Source: an uncultured Propionibacteriaceae bacterium
GTDB taxonomy: Bacteria > Actinomycetota > Actinomycetes > Propionibacteriales > Propionibacteriaceae
Assembly: GCA_945875065.1 (NCBI GenBank)
Contig: CAMCJC010000025.1
Location: 1 to 14,226, forward strand
Direction of reading: 5' to 3'
DNA length: 14,226 nt
Part shown: piece by piece, positions 6,959 to 13,889 of the stretch
Numbering within the stretch: position 1 is the stretch's first letter
How the letters are laid out: each line of letters opens with the position of its first letter
The notes under the pieces: generated by a model
The model's input: only the letters and a program-made list of their open reading frames with translations
The model's database searches: none
Told to the model about the DNA's origin: nothing
Translations under genes and position numbers: made by a program

Positions 6959-6974
6959 GTGTTTACGTTAACAC
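6959..6974 (+). promoter_or_regulatory. CG-centred 16-base palindrome, LacI/CcpA-type operator candidate
   Basis: GTGTTTACGTTAACAC is symmetric at 7 of 8 base pairs around a central CG. LacI/GalR-family operators are CG-centred palindromes, and this one fits the Bacillus cre consensus (TGNNARCGNWWWCA) at all specified positions but one. It covers the candidate -35 of tkt (TTTACG, 6962-6967), where binding would block transcription. Which regulator binds, if any, is unknown. Confidence 0.4.
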
Positions 6975-6991
6975 TGGGCTAGGCTTAGAAC
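6962..6991 (+). promoter_or_regulatory. Candidate tkt promoter
   Basis: TTTACG (6962-6967) matches the -35 consensus at 4 of 6 positions, and TAGAAC (6986-6991) matches the -10 consensus at 4 of 6, with an 18-base spacer. TAGGCT (6980-6985) is an alternative -10. The first choice puts the transcript start near the in-frame ATG at 6999; the second puts it near 6992. Confidence 0.35.
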
Positions 6992-7012
6992 TGCGGGCAT
7001 GGCAGCCCGCAG
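6991..7012 (+). other. Perfect 8-bp inverted repeat in the tkt upstream region
   Basis: CTGCGGGC (6991-6998) and GCCCGCAG (7005-7012) are perfect complements around a 6-base loop, ATGGCA. No U-run follows, so it is not a standard terminator. Depending on the true transcript start it would be a hairpin at the 5' end of the tkt mRNA, or only DNA symmetry. The palindrome AGACGTCT (7011-7018) follows directly and overlaps it by two bases. Confidence 0.5.
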
Positions 7013-7024
7013 ACGTCTTCCAAC

Positions 7025-7030
7025 AAGGAG
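7025..7030 (+). promoter_or_regulatory. Ribosome binding site deciding the tkt start
   Basis: AAGGAG lies four bases before ATG 7035 and selects it over the in-frame ATG at 6999, which has no ribosome site. Confidence 0.65.
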
Positions 7031-7034
7031 CGAA

Positions 7035-9089
7035 ATGACACTCGAGTGGACCGAATTGGACGCGCGTGCGGTGGACAGCGCCCGTATCCTGGCCGCCGAT
7101 GCCGTGGAGAAGGTCGGCAGCGGCCATCCCGGCACCCCGATCTCCCTGGCGCCCGTCGCCTATCTGCTGTACCAGAGGGTCATGGACACCGACCCGGCCG
7201 ACGACAAGTGGCTGGGCCGCGACCGCTTCGTTCTCTCCCTCGGTCACGCGTCTCTACTCCAGTACTGCCAGCTGTACCTGGCCGGCTGTGACCTTGAACT
7301 CGACGATCTCAAGGCTCTGCGCACCTGGGGAGCCAAGTGCGCCGCCCACCCGGAGTACGGGCACACCAAGTTCGTCGAGTGCACCACCGGCCCGCTTGGC
7401 GCCGGCGTCAGCAACGCCGTCGGCATGGCGATGGCCGCCCGTCGTGAGCGTGGCCTGTTCGACCCGGACGCCCCGGCCGGTGAATCCCCCTTCGACCACT
7501 TCGTGTATTGCATGGTCGGTGATGGCTGTCTCCAGGAGGGTGTGGCCGCGGAGGCCGCTTCCTTGGCGGGCACGCAGCGCCTCGGCAACCTCGTCGTCAT
7601 CTACGACTCCAACAACATCACCATCGAAGGCGACACCAGCATCGCCTTCACCGAAGACGTCCTTGCCCGCCACGCCGCCTACGGTTGGCACACACAGGAG
7701 GTCGATTGGACCGGCGGCGGCAAGGAGTACCGCGAGGACCTTGATGCTCTCTTCCTAGCCATCGAGGAGGCCAAGAAGGTCACTGATCGCCCGTCGATCA
7801 TCAAGCTGAACACCATCATCGGATGGCCACTGCCCAACAAAGCCGGCAACCACGAGATCCACGGCAGCAAGATCGGCCAGGACGAGATCGCCGCGCTAAA
7901 GGAGAAGCTGGGCTTCCCAGCCGAGCCGTTCGCTGTCGACGAGGCCGCCGTCGCCCACGCACGGGCGAACGCCGCCGAGCGAGGCAAGGCCGCCCGCGAG
8001 GCCTGGGAGACCAAGTTCGAGGCGTGGCGCACCGCCAACCCGGAGCGCGCCGCCCTGCTCGACCGCGCCCGCGCCCGCAAGCTCCCGAAAGACCTCAAGC
8101 TCCCGGTCTTCGACGAGGGCAAGATGTCCACCCGCAAGGCCTCCGGCGAGGTCCTGACCGCCCTCGCGCCGCAGCTGCCTGAACTGTGGGGCGGCTCTGC
8201 TGACCTGGCCGGCTCGAACAACACGACGATGAAGGGCGAGCCCAGCTTCCTGCCTGAGGATCGGCAATCGCACGATTGGGAAGGCGACGAGTACGGCCGC
8301 ACTCTACATTTTGGCATCCGTGAGCACGCCATGGGCGGCATCGTCAACGGTATCAACCTGTCCGGTCTGACCCGCGCCTACTGCGGCACGTTCCTCGTGT
8401 TCGCTGACTACATGCGCCCGCCGGTCCGGCTCGCTGCGCTGATGGGCGTGCCTTCGGTGTTCGTGTGGAGCCACGACTCCATCGGCGTCGGTGAAGATGG
8501 CCCCACACACCAGCCGATCGAGCACCTCGCGTCGCTGCGGGCCATCCCGAACCTTGATGTCGTGCGTCCCGCAGATGCCAACGAGACGTCCGTGGCCTGG
8601 GGGGAGATTCTGCGCCGCACCGATCGTCCCGCGGGCATCATTCTGTCTCGCCAGGATTTGCGTACCGTCGCCCGAGGCGGCGACTTCGCCTCCGCCGATG
8701 GCGTCGCGCGGGGTGCCTACATCCTCAAGGAAGCTTCGAAGACCCCGCAGGTGATCCTGATCGCGACCGGATCGGAGGTCGCCCTCGCGATCGACTCCGC
8801 CGCGAAGCTGGAGGCCGAGGGCGTGCCGACGCGCGTCGTCTCCATGCCGTGCCAGGAGTGGTTTGACGAGCAGGACGCCGAGTACCGCGAGGAGGTCCTG
8901 CCGAAGGCCGTTACCGCCCGCGTCACCATCGAGGCCGGCATCGCCATGGGCTGGGGCAAATACCTCGGGGCCAGCGGCGCCGCCATCAGCATTGAGCACT
9001 TCGGCGCCTCGGCCGCCGGGTCGCAGTGCTTCGAGGCGTACGGCTTCACCGTCGACAACGTGGTGAATACCGCACGCGGTCTCCTCTGA
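7035..9089 (+). CDS. tkt: Transketolase
   Basis: 684 residues, full length for the family. The enzyme moves two-carbon units between sugar phosphates in the non-oxidative pentose phosphate pathway, using thiamine diphosphate (ThDP) and a divalent metal. Visible landmarks are GSGHPGTP (28-35, H31), GPLGAGVSNAVGMAMA, the ThDP/metal motif GDG (162-164) closing at NN (193-194), GGSADLAGSNNT, FGIREHAMGG with the catalytic glutamate E430, the aromatic FADYMRPP segment, and DSIGVGEDGPTHQPIEHLASLR. AAGGAG (7025-7030) four bases upstream favours ATG 7035, where the protein starts MTLEWTELD. An in-frame ATG at 6999 would add 12 residues (MAARRRLPTRSE) and lies 7 bases after a TAGAAC hexamer, so a longer leaderless form cannot be excluded. 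No tal, zwf or other pentose-phosphate gene is adjacent. A strong inverted repeat follows at 9097. Confidence 0.97.
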   Translation: MTLEWTELDARAVDSARILAADAVEKVGSGHPGTPISLAPVAYLLYQRVMDTDPADDKWLGRDRFVLSLGHASLLQYCQLYLAGCDLELDDLKALRTWGAKCAAHPEYGHTKFVECTTGPLGAGVSNAVGMAMAARRERGLFDPDAPAGESPFDHFVYCMVGDGCLQEGVAAEAASLAGTQRLGNLVVIYDSNNITIEGDTSIAFTEDVLARHAAYGWHTQEVDWTGGGKEYREDLDALFLAIEEAKKVTDRPSIIKLNTIIGWPLPNKAGNHEIHGSKIGQDEIAALKEKLGFPAEPFAVDEAAVAHARANAAERGKAAREAWETKFEAWRTANPERAALLDRARARKLPKDLKLPVFDEGKMSTRKASGEVLTALAPQLPELWGGSADLAGSNNTTMKGEPSFLPEDRQSHDWEGDEYGRTLHFGIREHAMGGIVNGINLSGLTRAYCGTFLVFADYMRPPVRLAALMGVPSVFVWSHDSIGVGEDGPTHQPIEHLASLRAIPNLDVVRPADANETSVAWGEILRRTDRPAGIILSRQDLRTVARGGDFASADGVARGAYILKEASKTPQVILIATGSEVALAIDSAAKLEAEGVPTRVVSMPCQEWFDEQDAEYREEVLPKAVTARVTIEAGIAMGWGKYLGASGAAISIEHFGASAAGSQCFEAYGFTVDNVVNTARGLL

Positions 9090-9096
9090 CCTAGCC

Positions 9097-9169
9097 GTCG
9101 GGCGGGGTGAGGCTTAGTACTCTTGGTGCATGGCGTTGTGAAAACAGTCTAAGCCACGCCCCCCCCGAC
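9097..9169 (+). repeat. 21-bp imperfect inverted repeat around a putative promoter
   Basis: The arm at 9097-9117 pairs with 9149-9169 at 18 of 21 positions plus one G-U. The inner seven pairs (GGCTTAG/CTAAGCC) are perfect, and the loop is 31 bases. The right arm holds a run of eight C (9159-9166). In RNA read through from tkt this would form a very stable hairpin 7 bases after the tkt stop, able to slow or end transcription, but there is no U-run. The -10-like TACTCT (9118-9123) and an ATG (9130) lie in the loop. Confidence 0.6.
9118..9123 (+). promoter_or_regulatory. Putative -10 hexamer upstream of sppA
   Basis: TACTCT fits TANNNT and is followed by six bases and an ATG (9130), the same layout as at 5750 and 6227. 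That ATG is in frame with sppA but meets TGA at its fourth codon. Transcription from here would give sppA a leader of about 114 bases. No -35 is recognisable. Confidence 0.3.
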
Positions 9170-9229
9170 GCAACCTCCAAGAACGGGGATTTGGGCGCGG
9201 CGGGCACGAGACAGTCCCCCGGAAACCCC

Positions 9230-9234
9230 AGGAG
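9230..9234 (+). promoter_or_regulatory. Ribosome binding site deciding the sppA start
   Basis: AGGAG lies 9 bases before GTG 9244 and 12 before ATG 9247, but directly abuts the in-frame TTG 9235, which makes that TTG unlikely. Confidence 0.5.
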
Positions 9235-9243
9235 TTGCTTCAG

Positions 9244-10803
9244 GTGATGGGTGCTACGTCGCTAACCGACCTGCGCGAGCACCTCGCCGAGGCCGCCAAG
9301 GACGACCGGGTGGCCGGGCTGATCGTGCACGTTGCCGAATGCGGGCGGTCCCTGGCAGTTCTGGATGAACTCGCGGAGATCGTCCAAGAGTTTGGTCGCA
9401 GCAAGCCGACAGCGTCCTGGGCGGAATCGTTCGGGGAACTCGACAACTCCCTGGGCCTGTACAAGCTGGCGACCGCTTGCGATCGGGTCTTTGTGCAACC
9501 CACCGGGAGCGTCGGCATCGGCGGCGTCGAGGTTTCGATCTACCTGCTGCGCGGCGCCCTAGAGAAGGTCGGCATTGATCCCCAGTTCGGGCAGCGCCAC
9601 GAGTTCAAGACTGCCGCGGACCAGTTCGCCGCCGAGGACGTGACCCCCGCCAACCGAGAGATGACGACACGGCTGGCGGAGTCTATCGTCGACGACGCAG
9701 TTGCCGCCATCGCCCGCCGCCGCGGGATCGACCCCGAGCAGGTCAGGCACGCTGTCGACGAGTCGCCCCTGACACCGGCCGAGGCCCTCGACGCGGGCTT
9801 GGTCGACGGCCTCGCGTACCGCGACGAGGTCTACTCGCAGCTCCTAACCCAGTGGCAAGCGACGCCGGAGCAGCTGCTCTACGCCTCCAGGTATCGACCT
9901 CGCCTCAACCTGAAGAGGCTCACTGCGAAGCGCCCGAAGGTCGCCGTCGTAACGCTGCGTGGCGGCATTGTCACCGGCCGGGGTGGACACGGCCCACTCT
10001 ATGGTGAGGCAGCCGGGGCAGACATCGTCGACGAGCACCTGCGGGCGGTCCTGCGCGACGACGACTACCAGGCGGTGCTGTTCGAGGTCGACAGCCCCGG
10101 CGGCTCGGCCGTCGCCTCTGACGCGATCCGTCGCAGCATCCTCCAGGTCAAAGCCTCGGGCCGTCCGGTAGTTGCGCGAATGGGGGCCGTCGCGGCCTCC
10201 GGCGGGTATTACGTGTCGATGCCGTGCGACGAGATCGTCGCGCTACCGACAACCCTAACCGGCTCGATCGGCGTACTCGCAGGCAAATTCGTCACCCGCC
10301 GTCTCCAGGACTTGATCGGGGTCAAGCGGGAAATCGTGCGCATCGGGTCGGCCGGCCGGTTCAGCACCGCCACCGAGTTCTCGGAGGATGACTGGCGCCG
10401 GTTGGATCGTGAATTGGACCGCATCTACGAGACTTTCGTCGGGTTTGCGGCCGAGGACCGTGGCATGGCCATCGAAGACTTAGAGCCGCTCGCCCGGGGA
10501 CGGGTGTGGACCGGCGCAGATGCCCAAGAACGGGGCCTGATCGACCACGTCGGTGGCTGGAATCTGGCCTGGCGACGCGTCTGCGAACTGGCAGGCCTCG
10601 ACCCCGCCGAGGCGGAGGCCGACCGCATCGGCTCGGGAGCCCGACTGGAGCGGATTATTCCCGCCAAGTCCAGCGAGCATCGCGCGGGCGGGACTCACCT
10701 GCGCGTGCCCTCCAGTGAGGATTTCTTGACTCGGGCGGCGGCCGAACTGGGGCTCGGCTGGCGGGGTGCGCTCAGCCTGCCTCATCGCATTGAGCTGCGC
10801 TGA
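9244..10803 (+). CDS. sppA: Signal peptide peptidase SppA-like serine protease (S49)
   Basis: 519 residues with two tandem S49 domains, the long SppA type. The family clears cleaved signal peptides and membrane-protein fragments with a Ser-Lys dyad. The lysine is K122 in HEFKTAADQF, and the serine is S319 in VAASGGYYVSMP; their spacing of 197 matches E. coli SppA (K209/S409). DSPGGSAVASDAI and TLTGSIGVLAGKF complete the C-terminal domain. No transmembrane segment or signal peptide is present, so membrane association would have to come from oligomerisation or an unusual N-terminus. The 5' end is uncertain: GTG 9244 has AGGAG 9 bases upstream, TTG 9235 is also in frame, and the leading strand with an ELDL-like motif, usual in actinobacterial relatives, is missing. 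Its TGA is 3 bases from the end of the convergent MFS gene. Confidence 0.9.
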   Translation: MMGATSLTDLREHLAEAAKDDRVAGLIVHVAECGRSLAVLDELAEIVQEFGRSKPTASWAESFGELDNSLGLYKLATACDRVFVQPTGSVGIGGVEVSIYLLRGALEKVGIDPQFGQRHEFKTAADQFAAEDVTPANREMTTRLAESIVDDAVAAIARRRGIDPEQVRHAVDESPLTPAEALDAGLVDGLAYRDEVYSQLLTQWQATPEQLLYASRYRPRLNLKRLTAKRPKVAVVTLRGGIVTGRGGHGPLYGEAAGADIVDEHLRAVLRDDDYQAVLFEVDSPGGSAVASDAIRRSILQVKASGRPVVARMGAVAASGGYYVSMPCDEIVALPTTLTGSIGVLAGKFVTRRLQDLIGVKREIVRIGSAGRFSTATEFSEDDWRRLDRELDRIYETFVGFAAEDRGMAIEDLEPLARGRVWTGADAQERGLIDHVGGWNLAWRRVCELAGLDPAEAEADRIGSGARLERIIPAKSSEHRAGGTHLRVPSSEDFLTRAAAELGLGWRGALSLPHRIELR

Positions 10804-10806
10804 CGT

Positions 10807-12003
10807 TCAGCGGGTGAGGAAGGAGCGGTCCAGGTTCTTCGGGATGAGGGCCGCGACGACTGCGCCGGCGAACAGGATCCCGGAGCCAACCGCGAAGCCA
10901 GCGAAATAGCCGGATGCGTCCACGATCGCGCCGACGATCAGCGGGCCCATGATCGCTCCGAGATCCTGGGTCATTGAGTAGGCGGCGGCCGGTGCCCCGC
11001 CTCGGCCCCCGCTGACGTCGCCGACTGCGGCGGATGGTGCCGTGCCTTGCATCGCCCCGCCGATCGCGTACACGCCGAGCAGCGCGATCATCACCCACAC
11101 GTTTGGGGCAACCGGCATGGCCAGCGAGGCGCCGCCGCAGATCAGGCCGGCGGTGATGAGCACCGGACGGCGCCCGATGCGGTCAGTGGCGAGCCCCGCC
11201 GGGGCAAGGGACAACGCCTGTACGGTAGCGGCGATCGCGAACGCGATGCCCGACCACGTTGTCGTCCTCGCGAACGTCTCGGTGATGATGACGGGCACTA
11301 GGGCGCTGCGCACCCCGATCGACTGCCACCCTTGACTAAAGCCTGCGAGGCAGGCCGCCTGGAAACGGATATCGCGCACTACCTCGCCGAGCCGACGAGG
11401 CGTCGCCGCGGCCGTCGGCAACGGCTCCGAGCGCGCCGGAAGCATCACGAAGGCGACGCCCCCGGCGGCCAGCAGCATCACGGTGTAGAAGTAGAACGGC
11501 GCCTGTAGCGAGATCGCCCCCAGCAACCCTCCGATCGCAGGCCCGGCCATGTTACCCAGCAGGAAGCCACCTTGACTGAGACCGGAGGCCCGTCCCCGGA
11601 GGTGCTGCGGGGTCGTCGACAGCAGCAGGTTGAAGGCAGCGATCGTGAAGGTCGCCGAGCCAACACCCCCCAGTGCCCGAAAGGTCATCAGCCACCATAG
11701 GTTCGGTGAGAGCGCGACCAGGAAGGTCGTGGTGGCGACGATCAACATTCCCAACGCGATCGCGTTTCGCTCACCGATGAGCGCTGCGAGTCGCGTTGCG
11801 AAGGGGCTGGTGACCAGACGCATGGCGGCGAACAACGAGACGACCAGACCCAACTGAAATACCGTCGCGTTAAAGGTGCGGGCGAACGGGCTGAGCACCG
11901 GGATGACGACCCCGAAGCCGACGGCAACCAGGAAGTTCGTGGCGGTCAGTACCCACACCGCTCGGGGCAGCCTCGCCTCGTGCTCACCGGTCTGCGCGCT
12001 CAT
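10807..12003 (-). CDS. Major facilitator superfamily transporter
   Basis: 398 residues, about 12 hydrophobic segments. ATG 12003 is chosen because GGAGGG (12017-12012, minus) lies 8 bases upstream and the protein then begins with a short polar tail before TM1 (about 15-38). The frame stays open further upstream, but that part is not membrane-like. The loop between TM2 and TM3 has a degenerate motif A (RLAALIGER, 71-79), while the loop between TM8 and TM9 has a clean one (GLATDRIGRRPVL, 270-282). HLRGRASGLSQGGFLLGN (134-151) is the antiporter-like region of drug/H+ exchangers. An efflux role is therefore likely, but the substrate is unknown. It is divergent from vanW with a 103-base gap and converges with sppA. 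Confidence 0.9.
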   Translation of the reverse strand: MSAQTGEHEARLPRAVWVLTATNFLVAVGFGVVIPVLSPFARTFNATVFQLGLVVSLFAAMRLVTSPFATRLAALIGERNAIALGMLIVATTTFLVALSPNLWWLMTFRALGGVGSATFTIAAFNLLLSTTPQHLRGRASGLSQGGFLLGNMAGPAIGGLLGAISLQAPFYFYTVMLLAAGGVAFVMLPARSEPLPTAAATPRRLGEVVRDIRFQAACLAGFSQGWQSIGVRSALVPVIITETFARTTTWSGIAFAIAATVQALSLAPAGLATDRIGRRPVLITAGLICGGASLAMPVAPNVWVMIALLGVYAIGGAMQGTAPSAAVGDVSGGRGGAPAAAYSMTQDLGAIMGPLIVGAIVDASGYFAGFAVGSGILFAGAVVAALIPKNLDRSFLTR

Positions 12004-12030
12004 CCACCGTTCCCTCCGGATCCGCCAAGA

Positions 12031-12058
12031 TCGACCTATCAGACTACTCGCGTACCAT
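12031..12058 (+). promoter_or_regulatory. Candidate promoter of the VanW-family gene
   Basis: TCGACC (12031-12036, 4 of 6 to TTGACA), a 16-base spacer, and TACCAT (12053-12058). The transcript would start near 12065, giving a leader of about 42 bases. The MFS -10 candidate TAGTCT (12046-12041, minus) falls inside this spacer, so the two promoters would compete for RNA polymerase. Confidence 0.45.
12041..12046 (-). promoter_or_regulatory. Candidate -10 hexamer of the MFS gene
   Basis: The minus strand reads TAGTCT, fitting TANNNT, and would start the transcript near 12034, about 31 bases before the ATG at 12003. It overlaps the spacer of the opposite promoter. No convincing -35. Confidence 0.3.
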
Positions 12059-12106
12059 AGAGCGCGGTGTGCCCCCGCGCACTGCACTTTGAACGCAAGG
12101 AGACAC

Positions 12107-13837
12107 ATGGCAGACAAGTCGCCAAAATCTGGCCGAAAGTGGCGGATCGCCGGCAGCATTGGGGTTTTGGGGCTGGTCGCAGGGGGGTACACGGCGGCAT
12201 ACTTCATCGCGGGGGAGAAGACGCCGGCCCACGCCTCAGTGCAGGGTGTGGGCATAGGCGGGCTAGCCCCCGCCGAAGCACAGGAGAAGCTGCGCTCCCA
12301 GCTCGAGTCCAAGTACTCCCAGCCGGTGAAGGTCTCCGACGGCGCCGGTCATGAGATCACCCTGGAACCGGCTGCGGCGGGCCTCGGCGTCGACTGGGCC
12401 AAGACCGTTGCCGACGCCGGCGGCGGCGCGAGCCTCAACCCGATCGACATCTCCAAGACACTGTTTGGCGGCGGCGAAACCAGCGTTGCCACCACCGTCG
12501 ACCAGGCAAAGCTGAAAGAGGCCCTAGCCGCCCAGGCGGAGACCTTTACCGTCCCGAGCGCCGACGCTACCTTGAAGTTCGAGGGGACGCAGATCGTGCG
12601 GACCGAGTCATCCGATGACACCGCCCTCGACGTCGACTCCACTGCCACGGCGATTGCCAAGGCTTACCAGAGCGGCGAGGCAACCGCTACCGCGACGATC
12701 ACGGCCCAGGCGCCAGCAGTTACGTCAGCGATGGTCGACGAGGCGGTCAGGACGTATGCGGAGCCGGCCGTGAGCGGTCCGGTTACGGTCACCGCTGGTT
12801 CGGGCACCTTCGAGGTCGCCCCTGAGCAGATCGCCGGCGCCATGTCGTTCGCGCCTGAGGACGGCAAGCTCGTGCCGAAGATCGACTCGGCCAAGCTGTT
12901 CGAACTAACCAAGGAAGCTCGCGCGGCGCTCGGACTCAATGTCGGCAAGAACGCCTCCTACACGATGCAGGACGGCGCGATCCAGGTAGTGCCTTCGGAG
13001 GACGGGCAGCAGGTAGACATTGAGGCGCTTGGCGCGGGGGTGCTGGCGGCATCCGCCAAGTCGGGGAGTGAGCGGGCGGCTTCCGTCGACGTCGTGCAGG
13101 GGCAGGCGGAGTTCTCGACTGAGCAGGCAGAGAAGTTGAAGCCGACCCAAGTCATCGGCGAGTTCACCACGTCCTACCCGCACGCCGCCTACCGGAACAC
13201 GAACATTGGGCGAGCCGCCGAACTCATCAACGGCGCGGTTCTGCTGCCCGGGGAGACGTTCAGCATGAACAGCCGGGTCGGGGAGCGCACCGCAGCCAAC
13301 GGATTCACCGATGGCTACATGATCAAGGACGGCGTCCTGGTCCAGGACCTCGGCGGCGGCGTTTCACAGGTAGCCACCACGCTGTACAACGCGGGATTCT
13401 TCGCGGGCTACGAGGACGTTGAGCACAAGCCGCACACGCTTTACTTCGACCGGTACCCGGCCGGGCGCGAAGCGACCGTCGTGTACGGCAAGCTGGATAT
13501 GAGCTTCAAGAACAATACCGAGTACCCCGCCTACATCGAGGGTTTCATCAAGCCCTCCAGCAGCGGTAGCAAGGGCAGCGTCACCTTCCGGATTCACTCA
13601 ATCCCGACCTGGGAAAAGGTTGAATCCAGCGAACCGCAGAAGTCTGGTTTCTACGACGGGGCAGAGCGTGTGCTCGATACGCCCGACTGCAAGCCTCAGG
13701 GGGCGATCACCGGGTTCACAGTCACCTGGCAGCGGCTGTTCTACAAGGACGGAGCGGTGGCGAAGACCGAGGATTACCAGTGGACGTACTCTGCCGGCGA
13801 CCGCCTCACGTGTGCGTCCACAGAACCAACGGGCTAG
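12107..13837 (+). CDS. VanW-family protein with PG-binding-4-like domains
   Basis: 576 residues. After a basic N-terminus (KSPKSGRKWR), one transmembrane helix (about 13-35) anchors a long extracytoplasmic part. Residues about 45-345 are Ala/Thr/Glu-rich and resemble the repeated YoaR-type domains (PF12229, putative peptidoglycan binding) found before VanW domains. The VanW domain runs from about 347 (TQVIGEFTTSY) and contains GETFSMN, the signature GGGVSQVATTLYNA (416-429) and HKPHTLYFDRYPAGREATV. The C-terminal 100 residues are polar and may form a G5-like tail with two cysteines. VanW takes its name from vancomycin clusters, but this family is common outside them and its biochemical role is unknown; no other van gene is here. 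ATG 12107 has AAGGAG (12097-12102) four bases upstream. The frame is open further upstream, but across the divergent promoter region. Confidence 0.9.
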   Translation: MADKSPKSGRKWRIAGSIGVLGLVAGGYTAAYFIAGEKTPAHASVQGVGIGGLAPAEAQEKLRSQLESKYSQPVKVSDGAGHEITLEPAAAGLGVDWAKTVADAGGGASLNPIDISKTLFGGGETSVATTVDQAKLKEALAAQAETFTVPSADATLKFEGTQIVRTESSDDTALDVDSTATAIAKAYQSGEATATATITAQAPAVTSAMVDEAVRTYAEPAVSGPVTVTAGSGTFEVAPEQIAGAMSFAPEDGKLVPKIDSAKLFELTKEARAALGLNVGKNASYTMQDGAIQVVPSEDGQQVDIEALGAGVLAASAKSGSERAASVDVVQGQAEFSTEQAEKLKPTQVIGEFTTSYPHAAYRNTNIGRAAELINGAVLLPGETFSMNSRVGERTAANGFTDGYMIKDGVLVQDLGGGVSQVATTLYNAGFFAGYEDVEHKPHTLYFDRYPAGREATVVYGKLDMSFKNNTEYPAYIEGFIKPSSSGSKGSVTFRIHSIPTWEKVESSEPQKSGFYDGAERVLDTPDCKPQGAITGFTVTWQRLFYKDGAVAKTEDYQWTYSAGDRLTCASTEPTG

Positions 13838-13859
13838 GGCTGAGCGGGTAGCAAGCCGC

Positions 13860-13865
13860 TAAACT
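13860..13865 (+). promoter_or_regulatory. Candidate -10 hexamer of fdxA
   Basis: TAAACT fits TANNNT and would start the transcript near 13872, about 18 bases before the GTG at 13890, leaving just enough room for TAAGGAG. No -35 recognised. A short 5-bp inverted repeat (AGCGG/CCGCT, 13843-13860) ends on its first base and could be a weak vanW terminator. Confidence 0.35.
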
Positions 13866-13889
13866 TGTCGCCGATCTTAAGGAGTGGAA

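Noticed and set aside
6991..7012. The tkt hairpin as an intrinsic terminator of the phosphoribosyltransferase operon
   Set aside because: No U-run follows the stem and it overlaps the tkt promoter region; factor-dependent termination cannot be judged from sequence.
7679..8999. Minus-strand open frames of 225-231 codons inside tkt
   Set aside because: The plus strand is an intact transketolase; the antisense products are Arg/Ser/Gly-rich and have no recognisable domain.
9130..9141. UGA at codon 4 of the in-frame ATG upstream of sppA as a selenocysteine codon
   Set aside because: SppA has no known selenoprotein form, and the UGA sits in the loop of the inverted repeat, not just before a hairpin.
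9111..9155. Possible tRNA: 7-bp stem GGCTTAG/CTAAGCC
   Set aside because: The interval is only 45 bases, with no anticodon or T arm and no GTTC-type loop.
12062..12080. Hairpin GCGCGG/CCGCGC in the leader of the VanW-family gene
   Set aside because: A six-pair GC stem with a 7-base loop is frequent by chance in DNA of this composition, and it is well separated from the ribosome site.
12107..13837. VanW-family gene as part of a vancomycin resistance cluster
   Set aside because: No vanA/B ligase, vanH, vanX or vanRS gene is nearby; VanW domains with this architecture are common in Gram-positive bacteria outside such clusters.
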